A stretch of 30,087 nucleotides of DNA from an uncultured Eubacteriales bacterium (GCA_905193725.1 CAJJPW010000004.1:1-30087); one strand, 5' to 3'; shown: positions 17,723 through 26,042, counted from the stretch's first letter. Translations and numbers: made by a program. Notes: generated from the letters alone by a model not told the origin.

Positions 17723-18064
17723 TTATTCCCCTTCAATGCTCTCAATGGCCATTTCCTTGCCAACTTCAGAAGGCTCTCCTTCTGTGCCGCAATGGGGACA
17801 TTCAAAGTGAAATGGCTTGCGCACAAATAGCTCGTGGCACTTGGGGCAACGCAGCATGGTCTTGACTGGGCGGACGCAGATCTCTGCACCTTCGCAGATG
17901 GTGCCCTGTGCTGCATCCTCGTAGTGCATGCGAATGCTATCTCCCGAATAACCAGAACTCTCCCCAATGACCAAGTTGATCTTGGTTACTTTGTGATATC
18001 CCTTTTGTTTCGCCTCTTCCATGGCGTGTTCGATAATATGAATGGCTTCGTGATATTCGTGCAT
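17723..18064 (-). CDS. hypA: Hydrogenase nickel incorporation protein HypA
   Basis: 113 aa starting MHEYHEA, with His2 the known nickel ligand. The structural zinc site is C73/C76 and C89/C92. HypA delivers Ni2+ to the large subunit, normally with the GTPase HypB, which is not in this window. GAGGT precedes the ATG, 8 bases after echF. Confidence 0.95.
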   Translation of the reverse strand: MHEYHEAIHIIEHAMEEAKQKGYHKVTKINLVIGESSGYSGDSIRMHYEDAAQGTICEGAEICVRPVKTMLRCPKCHELFVRKPFHFECPHCGTEGEPSEVGKEMAIESIEGE

Positions 18065-18072
18065 AATTTACC

Positions 18073-18453
18073 TCACTTTTCGTCCACCTTTTGCCCGGGG
18101 GCCTCATCTGATACAGGCGCCTGAGCAAAGGCTTCTTCGTATTTATTGGCTGCTGGCTCTGGGTAGCTGTTTAACATGTGCAGGCACTTTTTGGGACAGC
18201 TTTCCACGCAGCAACCGCATTGAATGCATCCAAAGCGTTCAATCTTCCACTCCTTGGCCGATCTATCCACGTGAATGGCGCCAGTAGGGCATTTGCGAGA
18301 ACACAGCCCGCAGAAGATGCACTGATCAATGGAGACATCCACATGGCCCCGTGTGCGCTCTTGATATTTCGCTGGCTCAAAGGGGTAGAGACGAGTCGCC
18401 GGCTTATGAACTAAATTGCTCAGAGCAGTTTTTGTAAACTTCATAAATCCCAT
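18073..18453 (-). CDS. echF: Ech hydrogenase subunit F, two-[4Fe-4S] ferredoxin-like
   Basis: 126 aa from the ATG at 18453. Two CxxCxxCxxxCP motifs (C45, C48, C51, C55 and C76, C79, C82, C86) give two 4Fe-4S clusters. It resembles complex I NuoI/HycF and passes electrons from ferredoxin to EchC. A GTG at 18462 overlapping the echE stop is an alternative start but leaves no spacing from the AAAGGT site. After the second motif there is an acidic 40-residue tail without known motif. Confidence 0.92.
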   Translation of the reverse strand: MGFMKFTKTALSNLVHKPATRLYPFEPAKYQERTRGHVDVSIDQCIFCGLCSRKCPTGAIHVDRSAKEWKIERFGCIQCGCCVESCPKKCLHMLNSYPEPAANKYEEAFAQAPVSDEAPGQKVDEK

Positions 18454-18461
18454 AAACGACA

Positions 18462-19541
18462 CTACCTTTCTGTACAGCTAATACATGGGTCAATGGTGAG
18501 AATTAAAATAGGAACATCTGCCAACTCACAACCCTTTAAAGTGGAGAGCATGCCGGGTAAGTTCGCAAAGGTAGGAGTGCGGACCCGCACCCGATCCAAG
18601 AACTTGGTCCCATTGGCCTTTACATAGTAAATGGCCTCCCCTCTTGGCTGTTCCACTCGCATCATATACTCTCCTTCTGGCAGCCCTTTAACGGGAACTG
18701 CCACCTCACCATCTGGAATTTTGGAGATGGCCTGTCTGATGATGTCCATGGATTGGAAGATCTCCTGGATTCGCACATCGCAGCGGGCATAGCAATCTCC
18801 GATATCGCTGGTGATGGGCTCAAAATCGATTTCTGGATAAGCGGCGTAGCCCAGTTTACGGTTGTCCAGTGCGATACCGCTGGCGCGCATGAAGGGACCT
18901 ACAGCGCCCAAATCGTGGGCCTGCTCTTTGGTCAAAAAGCCTACATCTCTCAGACGGCTATTGACAGCGCTATCGTTTAAAAAAGTCTTGGAGAGCACGC
19001 GGCACTCCTTTTCCATATCCGTCAGGACGTCAGAAAATACCTTTAACATATCGGCATCCATGTCCTTTCTCTGCCCGCCGATTTTATTGACGGAAAAGAT
19101 GACACGGCCGCCTGTCGAGTACTCAAAAAGATCCAGTATTTTTTCCCGCAGACGCCAGGACTGCATAAACAGGCTCTCGAAGCCAAACGCATCTGCTAAG
19201 AGCCCTAGCCAAAGCATATGGCTGTGAATGCGAGAGAGCTCACACCAAATGGTGCGGAGATATTTTGCACGAGGGGGCACCTCGATATTCATGATGTGCT
19301 CCACGGCTTCACAGTACCCCATACCGTGCATAAAACTGCAGATACCGCAAATACGCTCTGCTACATAGACATATTCTTGAAAGTCCTTCTTTTCTACCAG
19401 CTTTTCCAGGCCACGATGGACAAATCCAATCGAGGGAATTGCCTCCACTACTTTTTCATCCTCTAGTACGAGGTCTAAGTGAATGGGCTCTGGTAAAACA
19501 GGATGTTGCGGACCAAAAGGCACAATACTGCGTGTGGACAT
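18462..19541 (-). CDS. echE: Ech [NiFe] hydrogenase large subunit (EchE)
   Basis: 359 aa, related to the 49-kDa/NuoD subunit. Both nickel motifs are present: RICGIC (C65, C68) and DPCISC (C353, C356), so this is a true hydrogenase and not a complex I subunit. The chain ends three residues after C356. Large subunits of CooH/Ech type lack the C-terminal peptide that other hydrogenases must cleave, and this fits the absence of a maturation protease. GAGGAGG precedes the ATG. Catalyses 2H+ + 2e- to H2. Confidence 0.95.
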   Translation of the reverse strand: MSTRSIVPFGPQHPVLPEPIHLDLVLEDEKVVEAIPSIGFVHRGLEKLVEKKDFQEYVYVAERICGICSFMHGMGYCEAVEHIMNIEVPPRAKYLRTIWCELSRIHSHMLWLGLLADAFGFESLFMQSWRLREKILDLFEYSTGGRVIFSVNKIGGQRKDMDADMLKVFSDVLTDMEKECRVLSKTFLNDSAVNSRLRDVGFLTKEQAHDLGAVGPFMRASGIALDNRKLGYAAYPEIDFEPITSDIGDCYARCDVRIQEIFQSMDIIRQAISKIPDGEVAVPVKGLPEGEYMMRVEQPRGEAIYYVKANGTKFLDRVRVRTPTFANLPGMLSTLKGCELADVPILILTIDPCISCTER

Positions 19542-19560
19542 AAACTTTCCTCCTCACTAC

Positions 19561-19584
19561 ATTCGTAGTATATTCCAAACGAAT
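19561..19584 (-). other. Intra-operon hairpin between echD and echE
   Basis: ATTCGT and ACGAAT, a perfect 6-bp inverted repeat with a 12-base loop, lie in the 63-base gap without a T-run. It is the widest gap among echC-F and could tune mRNA stability or stoichiometry. Confidence 0.3.
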
Positions 19585-19604
19585 CTAAAAGACGTAGCTA
19601 TTTT

Positions 19605-19940
19605 TTATTGGAATGGGGTCTTTTGATCAATGCGATATAGATTTCCGTGATAATCCAGGGACATCATCTTGATTTCGATGCCAAATAAATCGTGGATTTC
19701 GTTCTCATAGAGAAACGCCGGGCCATAGATATCGCTAATACTGGCTATTTCGCTATGGGGTGCCAGTTTTATGCGGAAACAGAGCAGGTCATAGTCTTGA
19801 CCAAAGGAATAGAGCAGCTCGTATCCTCCTTCTACTTTAGTGGCACAAATCTGCACCAGACGATATCCCTCGTGCTTTAACATGAGAACTTCTGGAACTA
19901 AGCTTCCAGCGCCAATATCACGGGTTACCATATTACTCAT
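19605..19940 (-). CDS. echD: Ech hydrogenase subunit D (NuoC-like)
   Basis: 111 aa, similar to the 30-kDa complex I subunit: the ENEIHDLFGIEI block and LYRIDQ match the NuoC/HycE N-terminal signature (xExxDLFGI). It lacks the longer NuoC flanks, as is normal for EchD. Peripheral subunit that binds the catalytic EchE. It overlaps the end of echC by 8 bases (ATGAGTAA). Confidence 0.92.
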   Translation of the reverse strand: MSNMVTRDIGAGSLVPEVLMLKHEGYRLVQICATKVEGGYELLYSFGQDYDLLCFRIKLAPHSEIASISDIYGPAFLYENEIHDLFGIEIKMMSLDYHGNLYRIDQKTPFQ

Positions 19941-20409
19941 CTTTTATCTCCTCCTCTGTTTTTGGCGGATGTTTATGAGAATGTGTCTCTTTCCACTGCT
20001 TGCGCTTATCCTCCAGCAGTGCGACAGCCTTGACAACTCCATCGATAATCGCTTGGGGCCGCGCAGCGCACCCCGGCACATAGATATCTACTGGAATCAC
20101 GGTATCCACCCCGCCTAATATATTATAGCATTCTTTAAAAATGCCGCCGTTACAGGCACAAATTCCCACAGCAACCACTACCTTAGGAGAGGGCATCTGG
20201 GAGTAAATTTGCTGCACTACCGCTTTGTTTTGGGTGTTAATGCCGCCGGTAATGAGCAAAATATCGGCGTGTTTTGGGTTGCCAGTATTAATTACGCCAA
20301 ATCGCTCCACATCGTATACCGGTGTGAGGCAGGCTAAAACCTCAATATCACATCCATTACAGCTGGAGCCATCATAGTGGAGTAGCCACGGCGATTTTGA
20401 TATCTTCAA
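19933..20409 (-). CDS. echC: Ech [NiFe] hydrogenase small subunit (EchC, NuoB-like)
   Basis: 158 aa. The four ligands of the proximal 4Fe-4S cluster are C17 and C20 (CNGCDIE), C84 (GICAC) and C114 (PGCAARPQ). The C-terminal 30 residues are charged and His/Lys/Glu-rich (KETHSHKHPPKTEEE), an unusual tail that might bind metal. Start is a TTG at 20409: an in-frame stop lies just upstream, no ATG fits, and AGAGG is 8 bases away. Takes electrons from EchF to the active site. Confidence 0.93.
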   Translation of the reverse strand: MKISKSPWLLHYDGSSCNGCDIEVLACLTPVYDVERFGVINTGNPKHADILLITGGINTQNKAVVQQIYSQMPSPKVVVAVGICACNGGIFKECYNILGGVDTVIPVDIYVPGCAARPQAIIDGVVKAVALLEDKRKQWKETHSHKHPPKTEEEIKDE

Positions 20410-20447
20410 TCTAAAAACCTCTTTTCAGCAGTATTTTCCCCAGAAAG

Positions 20448-21314
20448 TTAACCGATTAATACGAGAACCATAAAATTGGTAACTCCAGCGATCAACGTGA
20501 CAAGCCATGCGTATTTGAGCATGCTCTTCCACTTGACACGGGGGAAGACGTTGTCAATTAAGATCTCCAGGAAGTAGATGAGCAGGCATACCACGATAGC
20601 GATGGGAATGCTCCACCAGTTTTTATTTAGGATGAAGAGCGCTACTACACCCAACAGGAAGATGTTTTCATACCAGTGAGCCAGCTCTGTGAGCCCTAAA
20701 ATATTCCCGGAAATTTCTGTGGTCATCCCCTTGACCATCTCTTGATGCGCGTGATGGGACATACTCAAGTCAAAGGGGGATTTTCGAAACTTAATGGTCA
20801 AGATAAACGCAAATCCAATGAAAATTCCAGGCAGATACAGGATCCCAGAATGGGCGCTGCCGGCAATGCCGGTCACGCTAAATGTATCGGTTACCACATA
20901 AAATCCAATGGCCACTAGTAGCACCATGGGCTCATAGGTCATCGCCTGCATCAATTCCCGCTGTGCTCCCATGGAGCTAAAGGGAGAATTCGCTGAGCAG
21001 GAAGACATGATGAAGAATATCTCGGCCAGGGTCAGGGCGAAGAATATCAGTAAAAGGTCGCCTCCCCAGAAAAATAGTGCCCCAGTAAACACGTTGAAAA
21101 TCAGAAATCCACAGATCAAAAAGGACTGAAATTTATTGACGACCAAAGACTGCTTGGAAAACAGTTTATATAGGTCATAAAAGGGCTGCAAGAGAGGCGG
21201 GCCTTGCCGCCCCTGCATGCGCGCTGTGATTTTTCGATCGATTCCCTGGAGTAATCCTCCTAAGAACGGCGCTAGCAATATATATAACAACATAGAAATC
21301 CATGACCAAATCAA
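20448..21314 (-). CDS. echB: Ech hydrogenase membrane subunit B (NuoH-like)
   Basis: About 288 aa, 7-8 hydrophobic helices, with the NuoH loop RMQGRQGPP near residues 32-40 and the conserved charged loop FRKSPFDLS. It anchors the peripheral arm to the membrane next to the ion pump. The start is uncertain. A TTG at 21314 has AGGAGG 11 bases upstream and follows the echA stop by one base; a GTG at 21326 lies within that AGGAGG. I prefer the TTG. Confidence 0.9.
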   Translation of the reverse strand: MIWSWISMLLYILLAPFLGGLLQGIDRKITARMQGRQGPPLLQPFYDLYKLFSKQSLVVNKFQSFLICGFLIFNVFTGALFFWGGDLLLIFFALTLAEIFFIMSSCSANSPFSSMGAQRELMQAMTYEPMVLLVAIGFYVVTDTFSVTGIAGSAHSGILYLPGIFIGFAFILTIKFRKSPFDLSMSHHAHQEMVKGMTTEISGNILGLTELAHWYENIFLLGVVALFILNKNWWSIPIAIVVCLLIYFLEILIDNVFPRVKWKSMLKYAWLVTLIAGVTNFMVLVLIG

Positions 21315-21315
21315 C

Positions 21316-23235
21316 TTAGATCGCACCTCCTATCGCCACTACCATCAAGATCACAAGTGCAGCAGCTGAAAAAATCAGGCAAAGATTTAGGATCTTGCTC
21401 TCCCCAAACATTTCGGACATGTACCAGTTGGCCAGATACATTTTTTTAGGCTGCCCCATGGAGTCTGTAAAGTTCCGATCGTCCCCCGTATTCGCTCCAC
21501 CCATGTAGGACATAGTCATCTTATTTTTTTTGCCAAAAGTGAGCAGCCGTCCCATGAGAGGTAAAATGACGATCAGACACATCATCATAATCATAATGGT
21601 CATATTGCCAGCCCCGATAATAGGCGGCATAACGGTATGGAACATGTTAGCCAAAAATGGCTCGATAAAATAAGTGGACAGTAGCGGAAAGGAGATGCAC
21701 AGAGCGACCATAATCACACTATGGGAAAGCAGGGAAGTCCACTCGCTCTTTTTGGTGATATTTTGAATAGGCTGTGAGTTATGGTGCACTGCAACCAGAG
21801 ACCCCAACCATTTTGTCCAGTAAAACAGTGTGGTAGCACTGCCGAATATGAGGAATACCACCAGTAAGATGCTCTGAGAGTCCACAAACGCCCGCAATGC
21901 AGCCCATTTGGAGATGAGCATGCCAAAGGGGGCGAGGAACATGCCAGCGATGCCGATGATCATCACATAGGCAAGGCCTGGAAGCTTGATGATCAGCCCA
22001 TGCATGTCCTCAATATTTCGGCTGCCCAGGCTATTTTCCGTGGCACCCACCGATAAGAACATGAGGGATTTAGAGACGGCATGGAATATCATGAGCAGTA
22101 TTCCAGCCCACACGGCTTCATACATTCCCACACCCGCGCAGGCGGTAATCAGCCCCAAATTGGAAACTGTGGAATAGGCCAGTACCTTTTTGGCGTCGCT
22201 TTGAGAAATCGCCAAAAGAGAGGCGGCGAAAAAGGTGAACCCACCGATGGTGGTGACCATAATACCTGCCAAATTGCCGCACAGTGCTGGCGCCAAGCGG
22301 AGCAAAAGGTATACGCCTGCTTTGACCATGGTAGCCGAATGCAGCAGCGCACTGGTAGGTGTGGGAGCCACCATTGCGCCCAGCAGCCAACCGCAGAAGG
22401 GAAGCTGCGCGCTTTTGGTGAGAGCCGCAAATGACAATAGTATGATGGCGATAATGCCGGGTGAACCGCTTTGAGAGGCCAGCGCAACGAGGCTTTGCAA
22501 ATCTGCAATGTGTAGCTCTAGCACACAATAGGCGATGGCAATGGCAAATCCAAGCCCTCCTAGAAGGTTCATCCACAGTGCCCTAAAGGAGTTGTGAATG
22601 GCTTCCTGTGTTTGGTTGTAGCCGATGAGCAGGAATGAGCAGATACTGGTGATTTCCCAGAAGAAGTAGATCCAGGTGAGGTTGTTGGAGAACACGAGCC
22701 CAAACATGGCGCCTAAAAACACAAACAACATGGCAAAGAAGAAAGAGCGCCGATCTTTAAATTCCGTATGGTGTTCCTTGTAATCCTTCATGTAGCCCAT
22801 GGCATACACGCAGATGAGACAACCTACTACACCGATGATGAGGCACATGATGATGGTGAGGTTGTCCGAATAAATGTGAGCCGCAGGCATGACTTGCGTG
22901 TGCCCACCCAGTTCCAAATAGGTGATGAGCCCAGTCTGCAATATGGATAATATGGCACAATAGTATTTTTTGTAGCGAAAACTGTAGTAACAGACCAAAA
23001 TAGCCAGTAGCCATTCGATCACTAGCATAATCATATCCAGAGTATGGGTGTCGGGCAGAAAAGATCTCACACTGCCTGCCAATAAACTGTCTATGATGAA
23101 ATAAATCGCTCCTGCCAAAATGAGTCCGCAAAAAGTAAATAAGGTGTATTTGCGGACAGGAGTACCCTTGCGCATAAAGGCCAAAATGAGCGCTGCGATA
23201 AAGGGAAAAATGATTAATAAAGCAATTATTGTCAC
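21316..23235 (-). CDS. echA: Ech hydrogenase membrane subunit A (NuoL/Mrp antiporter-like)
   Basis: 639 aa, about 16 hydrophobic helices. The proton-path residues of antiporter-like subunits are in place: E194 (FFWEITS), K274 (ALTKSAQLPF), H299 and K305 (LLHSATMVKAG), H385 and K389 (FHAVSKSLMF). It couples H2 formation to H+ or Na+ pumping. Start is a GTG at 23235 with GGGAGG 6 bases upstream. First of the six ech genes. Confidence 0.93.
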   Translation of the reverse strand: MTIIALLIIFPFIAALILAFMRKGTPVRKYTLFTFCGLILAGAIYFIIDSLLAGSVRSFLPDTHTLDMIMLVIEWLLAILVCYYSFRYKKYYCAILSILQTGLITYLELGGHTQVMPAAHIYSDNLTIIMCLIIGVVGCLICVYAMGYMKDYKEHHTEFKDRRSFFFAMLFVFLGAMFGLVFSNNLTWIYFFWEITSICSFLLIGYNQTQEAIHNSFRALWMNLLGGLGFAIAIAYCVLELHIADLQSLVALASQSGSPGIIAIILLSFAALTKSAQLPFCGWLLGAMVAPTPTSALLHSATMVKAGVYLLLRLAPALCGNLAGIMVTTIGGFTFFAASLLAISQSDAKKVLAYSTVSNLGLITACAGVGMYEAVWAGILLMIFHAVSKSLMFLSVGATENSLGSRNIEDMHGLIIKLPGLAYVMIIGIAGMFLAPFGMLISKWAALRAFVDSQSILLVVFLIFGSATTLFYWTKWLGSLVAVHHNSQPIQNITKKSEWTSLLSHSVIMVALCISFPLLSTYFIEPFLANMFHTVMPPIIGAGNMTIMIMMMCLIVILPLMGRLLTFGKKNKMTMSYMGGANTGDDRNFTDSMGQPKKMYLANWYMSEMFGESKILNLCLIFSAAALVILMVVAIGGAI

Positions 23236-23361
23236 AACGAGCCTCCCTCTTTACAAGTGAGATTTCTATTTTTGACCAATACGTCGTGCTATTGAGTTTA
23301 AAAATAGCATTTCATACTGATACATATATAAAGCCGATGGGCGTTTTGAAACAGTAACTTT

Positions 23362-23685
23362 TTACCTGCTAATTTTGTTCGGCATATGTTGACTGCGAAA
23401 TATCCTCTGAAAAACACCTTTCGGATCGCGTATGAAAAGATAGATGAGCCAGGCGACAGCGCCGCAGATGACCACTACTAGCCCTAACAGAGTGGCATCT
23501 AGGCTGGTATCAAAGAATGCTCCCCCTTCTCTCAAATAGGCGATCATATGATCACATAGCCACATAAGCGTAGCTCCCCAGTAGATGAAACAGAGTATAT
23601 GTAATTGATACTTGTTTTGAGGAGCGGTAATATACCAAGCAATGGTTGCGATAATAGCGGCGATGGCGGTCAGAATAAAATACAT
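23362..23685 (-). CDS. Unrecognised small membrane protein heading the ech operon (second gene)
   Basis: 107 aa, three hydrophobic helices (about 2-20, 27-45, 63-84) and a basic tail. I do not recognise a functional family. The ATG at 23685 follows the stop of the 154-aa gene by one base, so the two are coupled. GGAAGGCGG serves as ribosome site; the longer frame to 23763 lies inside the upstream gene. The 126-base gap to echA shows no convincing terminator, so co-transcription with ech is likely. Could be an accessory subunit or assembly factor of the hydrogenase. Confidence 0.8.
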   Translation of the reverse strand: MYFILTAIAAIIATIAWYITAPQNKYQLHILCFIYWGATLMWLCDHMIAYLREGGAFFDTSLDATLLGLVVVICGAVAWLIYLFIRDPKGVFQRIFRSQHMPNKISR

Positions 23686-23686
23686 G

Positions 23687-24151
23687 TCAAATAACCGCCT
23701 TCCTGGTTTTTGAACGATGCGGGCGCGTTTGTTTCGTAAGGCCGTTCGCTTTGCGCTCTGCAAACCAGATCATAAAAAGCCATACACCTGTTACTACGGC
23801 GCACATTACCGTGCCTACCAATGCCATTTCCTGTAACATTTCTATCGTATCGGCAGCATTTGTCATAGCAGTCAAAAAAGGTGGCCATGGAACCACTTCT
23901 CCGTGCCAGATGTGTTCAACGCCTAAAAGGAATACACCGCCCCATAGGAGATTGGAAAGCCATTTGAGCTTCCTACTCCATGGAATACGATTTCCCTGCT
24001 CTTTCGGAATCTCGCTATTTTGAAGCCTGACAGGCGCTACCTCTATACCGTCAAGTTGTTGTTGCTGTATGAGCAGCTCCTTTTTTTTCATCTTTTTTTT
24101 GACTAGCGAAACTGCAATTGCCTCCGCTGCTGGCACTAAAAAACAAGCCAT
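23687..24151 (-). CDS. Unrecognised membrane protein heading the ech operon (first gene)
   Basis: 154 aa. The N-terminus MACFLVPAAEAIAVSLVKKK is short, hydrophobic and then strongly basic. A charged cytoplasmic-looking stretch (20-60) follows, then two helices (about 64-80 and 106-130) separated by the motif VEHIWHGEVVPWPPF, then a basic tail. The two histidines and tryptophans in that loop stand out. AGGAGG is 8 bases before the ATG. I recall similar MACFLVPA-type hypothetical proteins in Clostridia but know no function. It is the first gene after the promoter at 24263-24291. Confidence 0.8.
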   Translation of the reverse strand: MACFLVPAAEAIAVSLVKKKMKKKELLIQQQQLDGIEVAPVRLQNSEIPKEQGNRIPWSRKLKWLSNLLWGGVFLLGVEHIWHGEVVPWPPFLTAMTNAADTIEMLQEMALVGTVMCAVVTGVWLFMIWFAERKANGLTKQTRPHRSKTRKAVI

Positions 24152-24262
24152 TTGAATGTCCTCCTAAAAATCAGTTTCCATGTGTCTTACAAAGCTGCTG
24201 TGGCCTCGCTTTGGGCACGAATTATGGAGCAATTTGCCTTATGCGCTCCAATCCATCTGATT

Positions 24263-24291
24263 AGTATAGACCTATTCAAACGTTCCGTCAA
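24263..24291 (-). promoter_or_regulatory. Promoter of the ech-hyp operon
   Basis: On the minus strand, TTGACG (24286-24291) and TATACT (24263-24268) are exactly 17 bases apart. The predicted leader is about 105 bases and contains the TGGAGC/GCTCCA hairpin before the first ATG at 24151. Confidence 0.75.
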
Positions 24292-24507
24292 GTGATCAAA
24301 ACGAGAGAAATAGGCCAATTTTTTTAAAGCAAAAGAGGTATCTAACTTTAATTTGAAATTTTTATTATATATTTATATAAGGAAGCGTTTTAACATCGGA
24401 TGATAAAGAGAGTGAAATAAAGACGCCTAAAAGCACAATATATAAAAGAAGCTGAAGAGCTATTGTACAGATAAAAAAATAGGCAGATAGATTTTACCAG
24501 GAAGGGA

Positions 24508-24536
24508 TTGACAATTTACTTAGAGATGCTTATTAT
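24508..24536 (+). promoter_or_regulatory. Promoter of the fab operon
   Basis: TTGACA (24508-24513) and TATTAT (24531-24536) with a 17-base spacer, 33 bases before the marR start. The near-palindrome TGCTTATTATTAGCA (24527-24541) covers the -10 and is the most likely operator for the regulator encoded next. Confidence 0.8.
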
Positions 24537-24568
24537 TAGCAAGTGAAAGTATTTGTAATGGAGAAGCT

Positions 24569-25045
24569 ATGACGAGTTTAAACAGGCGATTTAATGAGCT
24601 TTTAGTAAAAACGTTCAATATGGTGCTCAAGGTAGAAGAAGAGGCGATGAAAAATGGCCCTTTTTCCGATCTTTCCACCACCGAGACACATACGCTGGAG
24701 GCCATAGGCATCCATGGACCCAAAACCATGAGTGAGGTGGCAAGTGTATTGGAAGTCACGGTGCCAACGCTGACCGCATCGGTGAATCGTCTGCTCAAAA
24801 AGGGTTATGTGGAGCGGAGAAGAGATGTGGCAGACCGGCGTGTGGTGCTCATTAGCCTGACCAAAAAGGGTGAAAAAGCAGCAAGGCTCCACGACTTTTT
24901 TCACAGCAAAATGGTGGATGCAACTTTGGGCTGCCTGACAGAAGAAGAGCAACTGGTGGTATTGAGAGCCCTGGAAAAAATGCATAGTTTCTTTTATATG
25001 CAGAAAAATAAAATTGGCAATCGGAGAGAACAAGATGGGAATTAG
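24569..25045 (+). CDS. fabT: MarR-family regulator, FabT-like
   Basis: 158 aa with a winged helix-turn-helix (TMSEVASVLEVTVPTLTASV, recognition part near 60-75) and the wing RRRDVADRRVVLISLTKKG, both standard for MarR. As the first gene of a fatty-acid synthesis operon it matches FabT of Firmicutes, which represses fab genes when acyl-ACP is plentiful. GGAG precedes the ATG. It overlaps fabH by 11 bases. Autoregulation through the palindrome over its promoter is likely but inferred. Confidence 0.9.
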   Translation: MTSLNRRFNELLVKTFNMVLKVEEEAMKNGPFSDLSTTETHTLEAIGIHGPKTMSEVASVLEVTVPTLTASVNRLLKKGYVERRRDVADRRVVLISLTKKGEKAARLHDFFHSKMVDATLGCLTEEEQLVVLRALEKMHSFFYMQKNKIGNRREQDGN

Positions 25046-25997
25046 AGTTCTGGGCACAGGAGGATATATTCCCCCTAGAATATTGGACAATGAGTTTTTT
25101 ACCACGATAGTGGATACCAGCTGTGAATGGATTGAAAAGCGGACGGGAATTTTGCAAAGGCATGTGATGCCGGACGATATGAACAGTTTGGATATGGCGA
25201 AGATGGCGGCCGAAAGGGCGCTGGAAAATGCGGGAGTGGATGCGAAGGACCTAAAGGCGGTGATTTGCGCCACCTTGACACAGGACGAACTGACTCCCTC
25301 TCTATCCTGTAGCCTGCTTACGGAGATTGGTGCCCAATGTATGGCGTTTGACGTAAATGCCGCATGCTCGGGCTTTCTCTATCTGCTTAAAATCGCCGAT
25401 GCTCTGTGCGAAAAGGAAGAGGGTCCCATGCTGCTTTTGGGAGTAGAGGGGCTCTCTAAGATTGTGAACTATGGAGATCGCGCCACTTGTGTGCTGTTTG
25501 GAGATGCAGCTGGCGGCATGGTGGTGCAAAAAGGAGACGAGCTAGAACACATCGAAGTCCATGCCTATGGAGACCCAGATCGGGTGCTGCGGGTAGGCGG
25601 AATCAACCAGGGCAAGCGGATCACCGGCACGGCGCAACCGTCGCTTACCACCATGAAAGGCCAGGAGGTCTTTAAATTTGCCACCCGAGAGATGGAAAAG
25701 GTGATGACCAGCGCTCTAGAAAGCACAGGTCTTTGCCCAGAGGATATCTCACTAGTCATCCCCCATCAGGCGAATTTGCGCATCATCAAGTACGCAGCAC
25801 AGCGGATGAAAATCCCCTATGAGAAGTTCTATGTGAACATTCAACATACAGGAAACACCTCTGCTGCCAGCATTCCCTATGCCTTATATGAGGCAGACCA
25901 AAAGGGACTCATTCACACGGGAGATCATGTGATGCTAGTGGGATTTGGCGGAGGACTCACCTCTGGCTGTGCCGTCATCCGTTGGAAGCAGAGTTAG
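25035..25997 (+). CDS. fabH: 3-oxoacyl-ACP synthase III (FabH)
   Basis: 320 aa from the ATG at 25035. The Cys-His-Asn triad is C111 (NAACSGF), H244 (PHQANLR) and N274 (HTGNTS). It condenses acyl-CoA with malonyl-ACP to start fatty-acid chains. The start lies inside the end of the marR gene with CGGAGAG upstream; MGIRVLGTGGYIPP is the usual N-terminus, so the earlier start at 25014 is rejected. Confidence 0.97.
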   Translation: MGIRVLGTGGYIPPRILDNEFFTTIVDTSCEWIEKRTGILQRHVMPDDMNSLDMAKMAAERALENAGVDAKDLKAVICATLTQDELTPSLSCSLLTEIGAQCMAFDVNAACSGFLYLLKIADALCEKEEGPMLLLGVEGLSKIVNYGDRATCVLFGDAAGGMVVQKGDELEHIEVHAYGDPDRVLRVGGINQGKRITGTAQPSLTTMKGQEVFKFATREMEKVMTSALESTGLCPEDISLVIPHQANLRIIKYAAQRMKIPYEKFYVNIQHTGNTSAASIPYALYEADQKGLIHTGDHVMLVGFGGGLTSGCAVIRWKQS

Positions 25998-26042
25998 GCA
26001 GGAAAGCAATGGCAAATAAGCCAGTTATTTTGGGAAAAGGGG

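Larger units (their letters stand above)
24152..24568. other. Divergent control region between the ech-hyp and fab operons
   Basis: 417 bases without a gene. It holds a good promoter for each direction (listed separately), a leader hairpin for the minus transcript (TGGAGC 24235-24240 with GCTCCA 24245-24250 and flanking A-T pairs, short loop), and an AT-rich stretch at 24310-24480 in which I see no gene or known RNA. Confidence 0.6.

Noticed and set aside
22118..22576. Long frames inside echA and the hyp genes on either strand
   Set aside because: They are shadows of long membrane or enzyme genes, without ribosome sites or motifs.
13196..23235. Formate hydrogenlyase or plain complex I
   Set aside because: No formate dehydrogenase gene is present, and the large subunit keeps both nickel-binding CxxC motifs. 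Six subunits with a single antiporter-like protein fit Ech.
23236..23361. Separate promoter for echA (TTTCAA, 17 bases, TATATG)
   Set aside because: Both hexamers are poor and the upstream promoter at 24263-24291 is far better; left as unproven.
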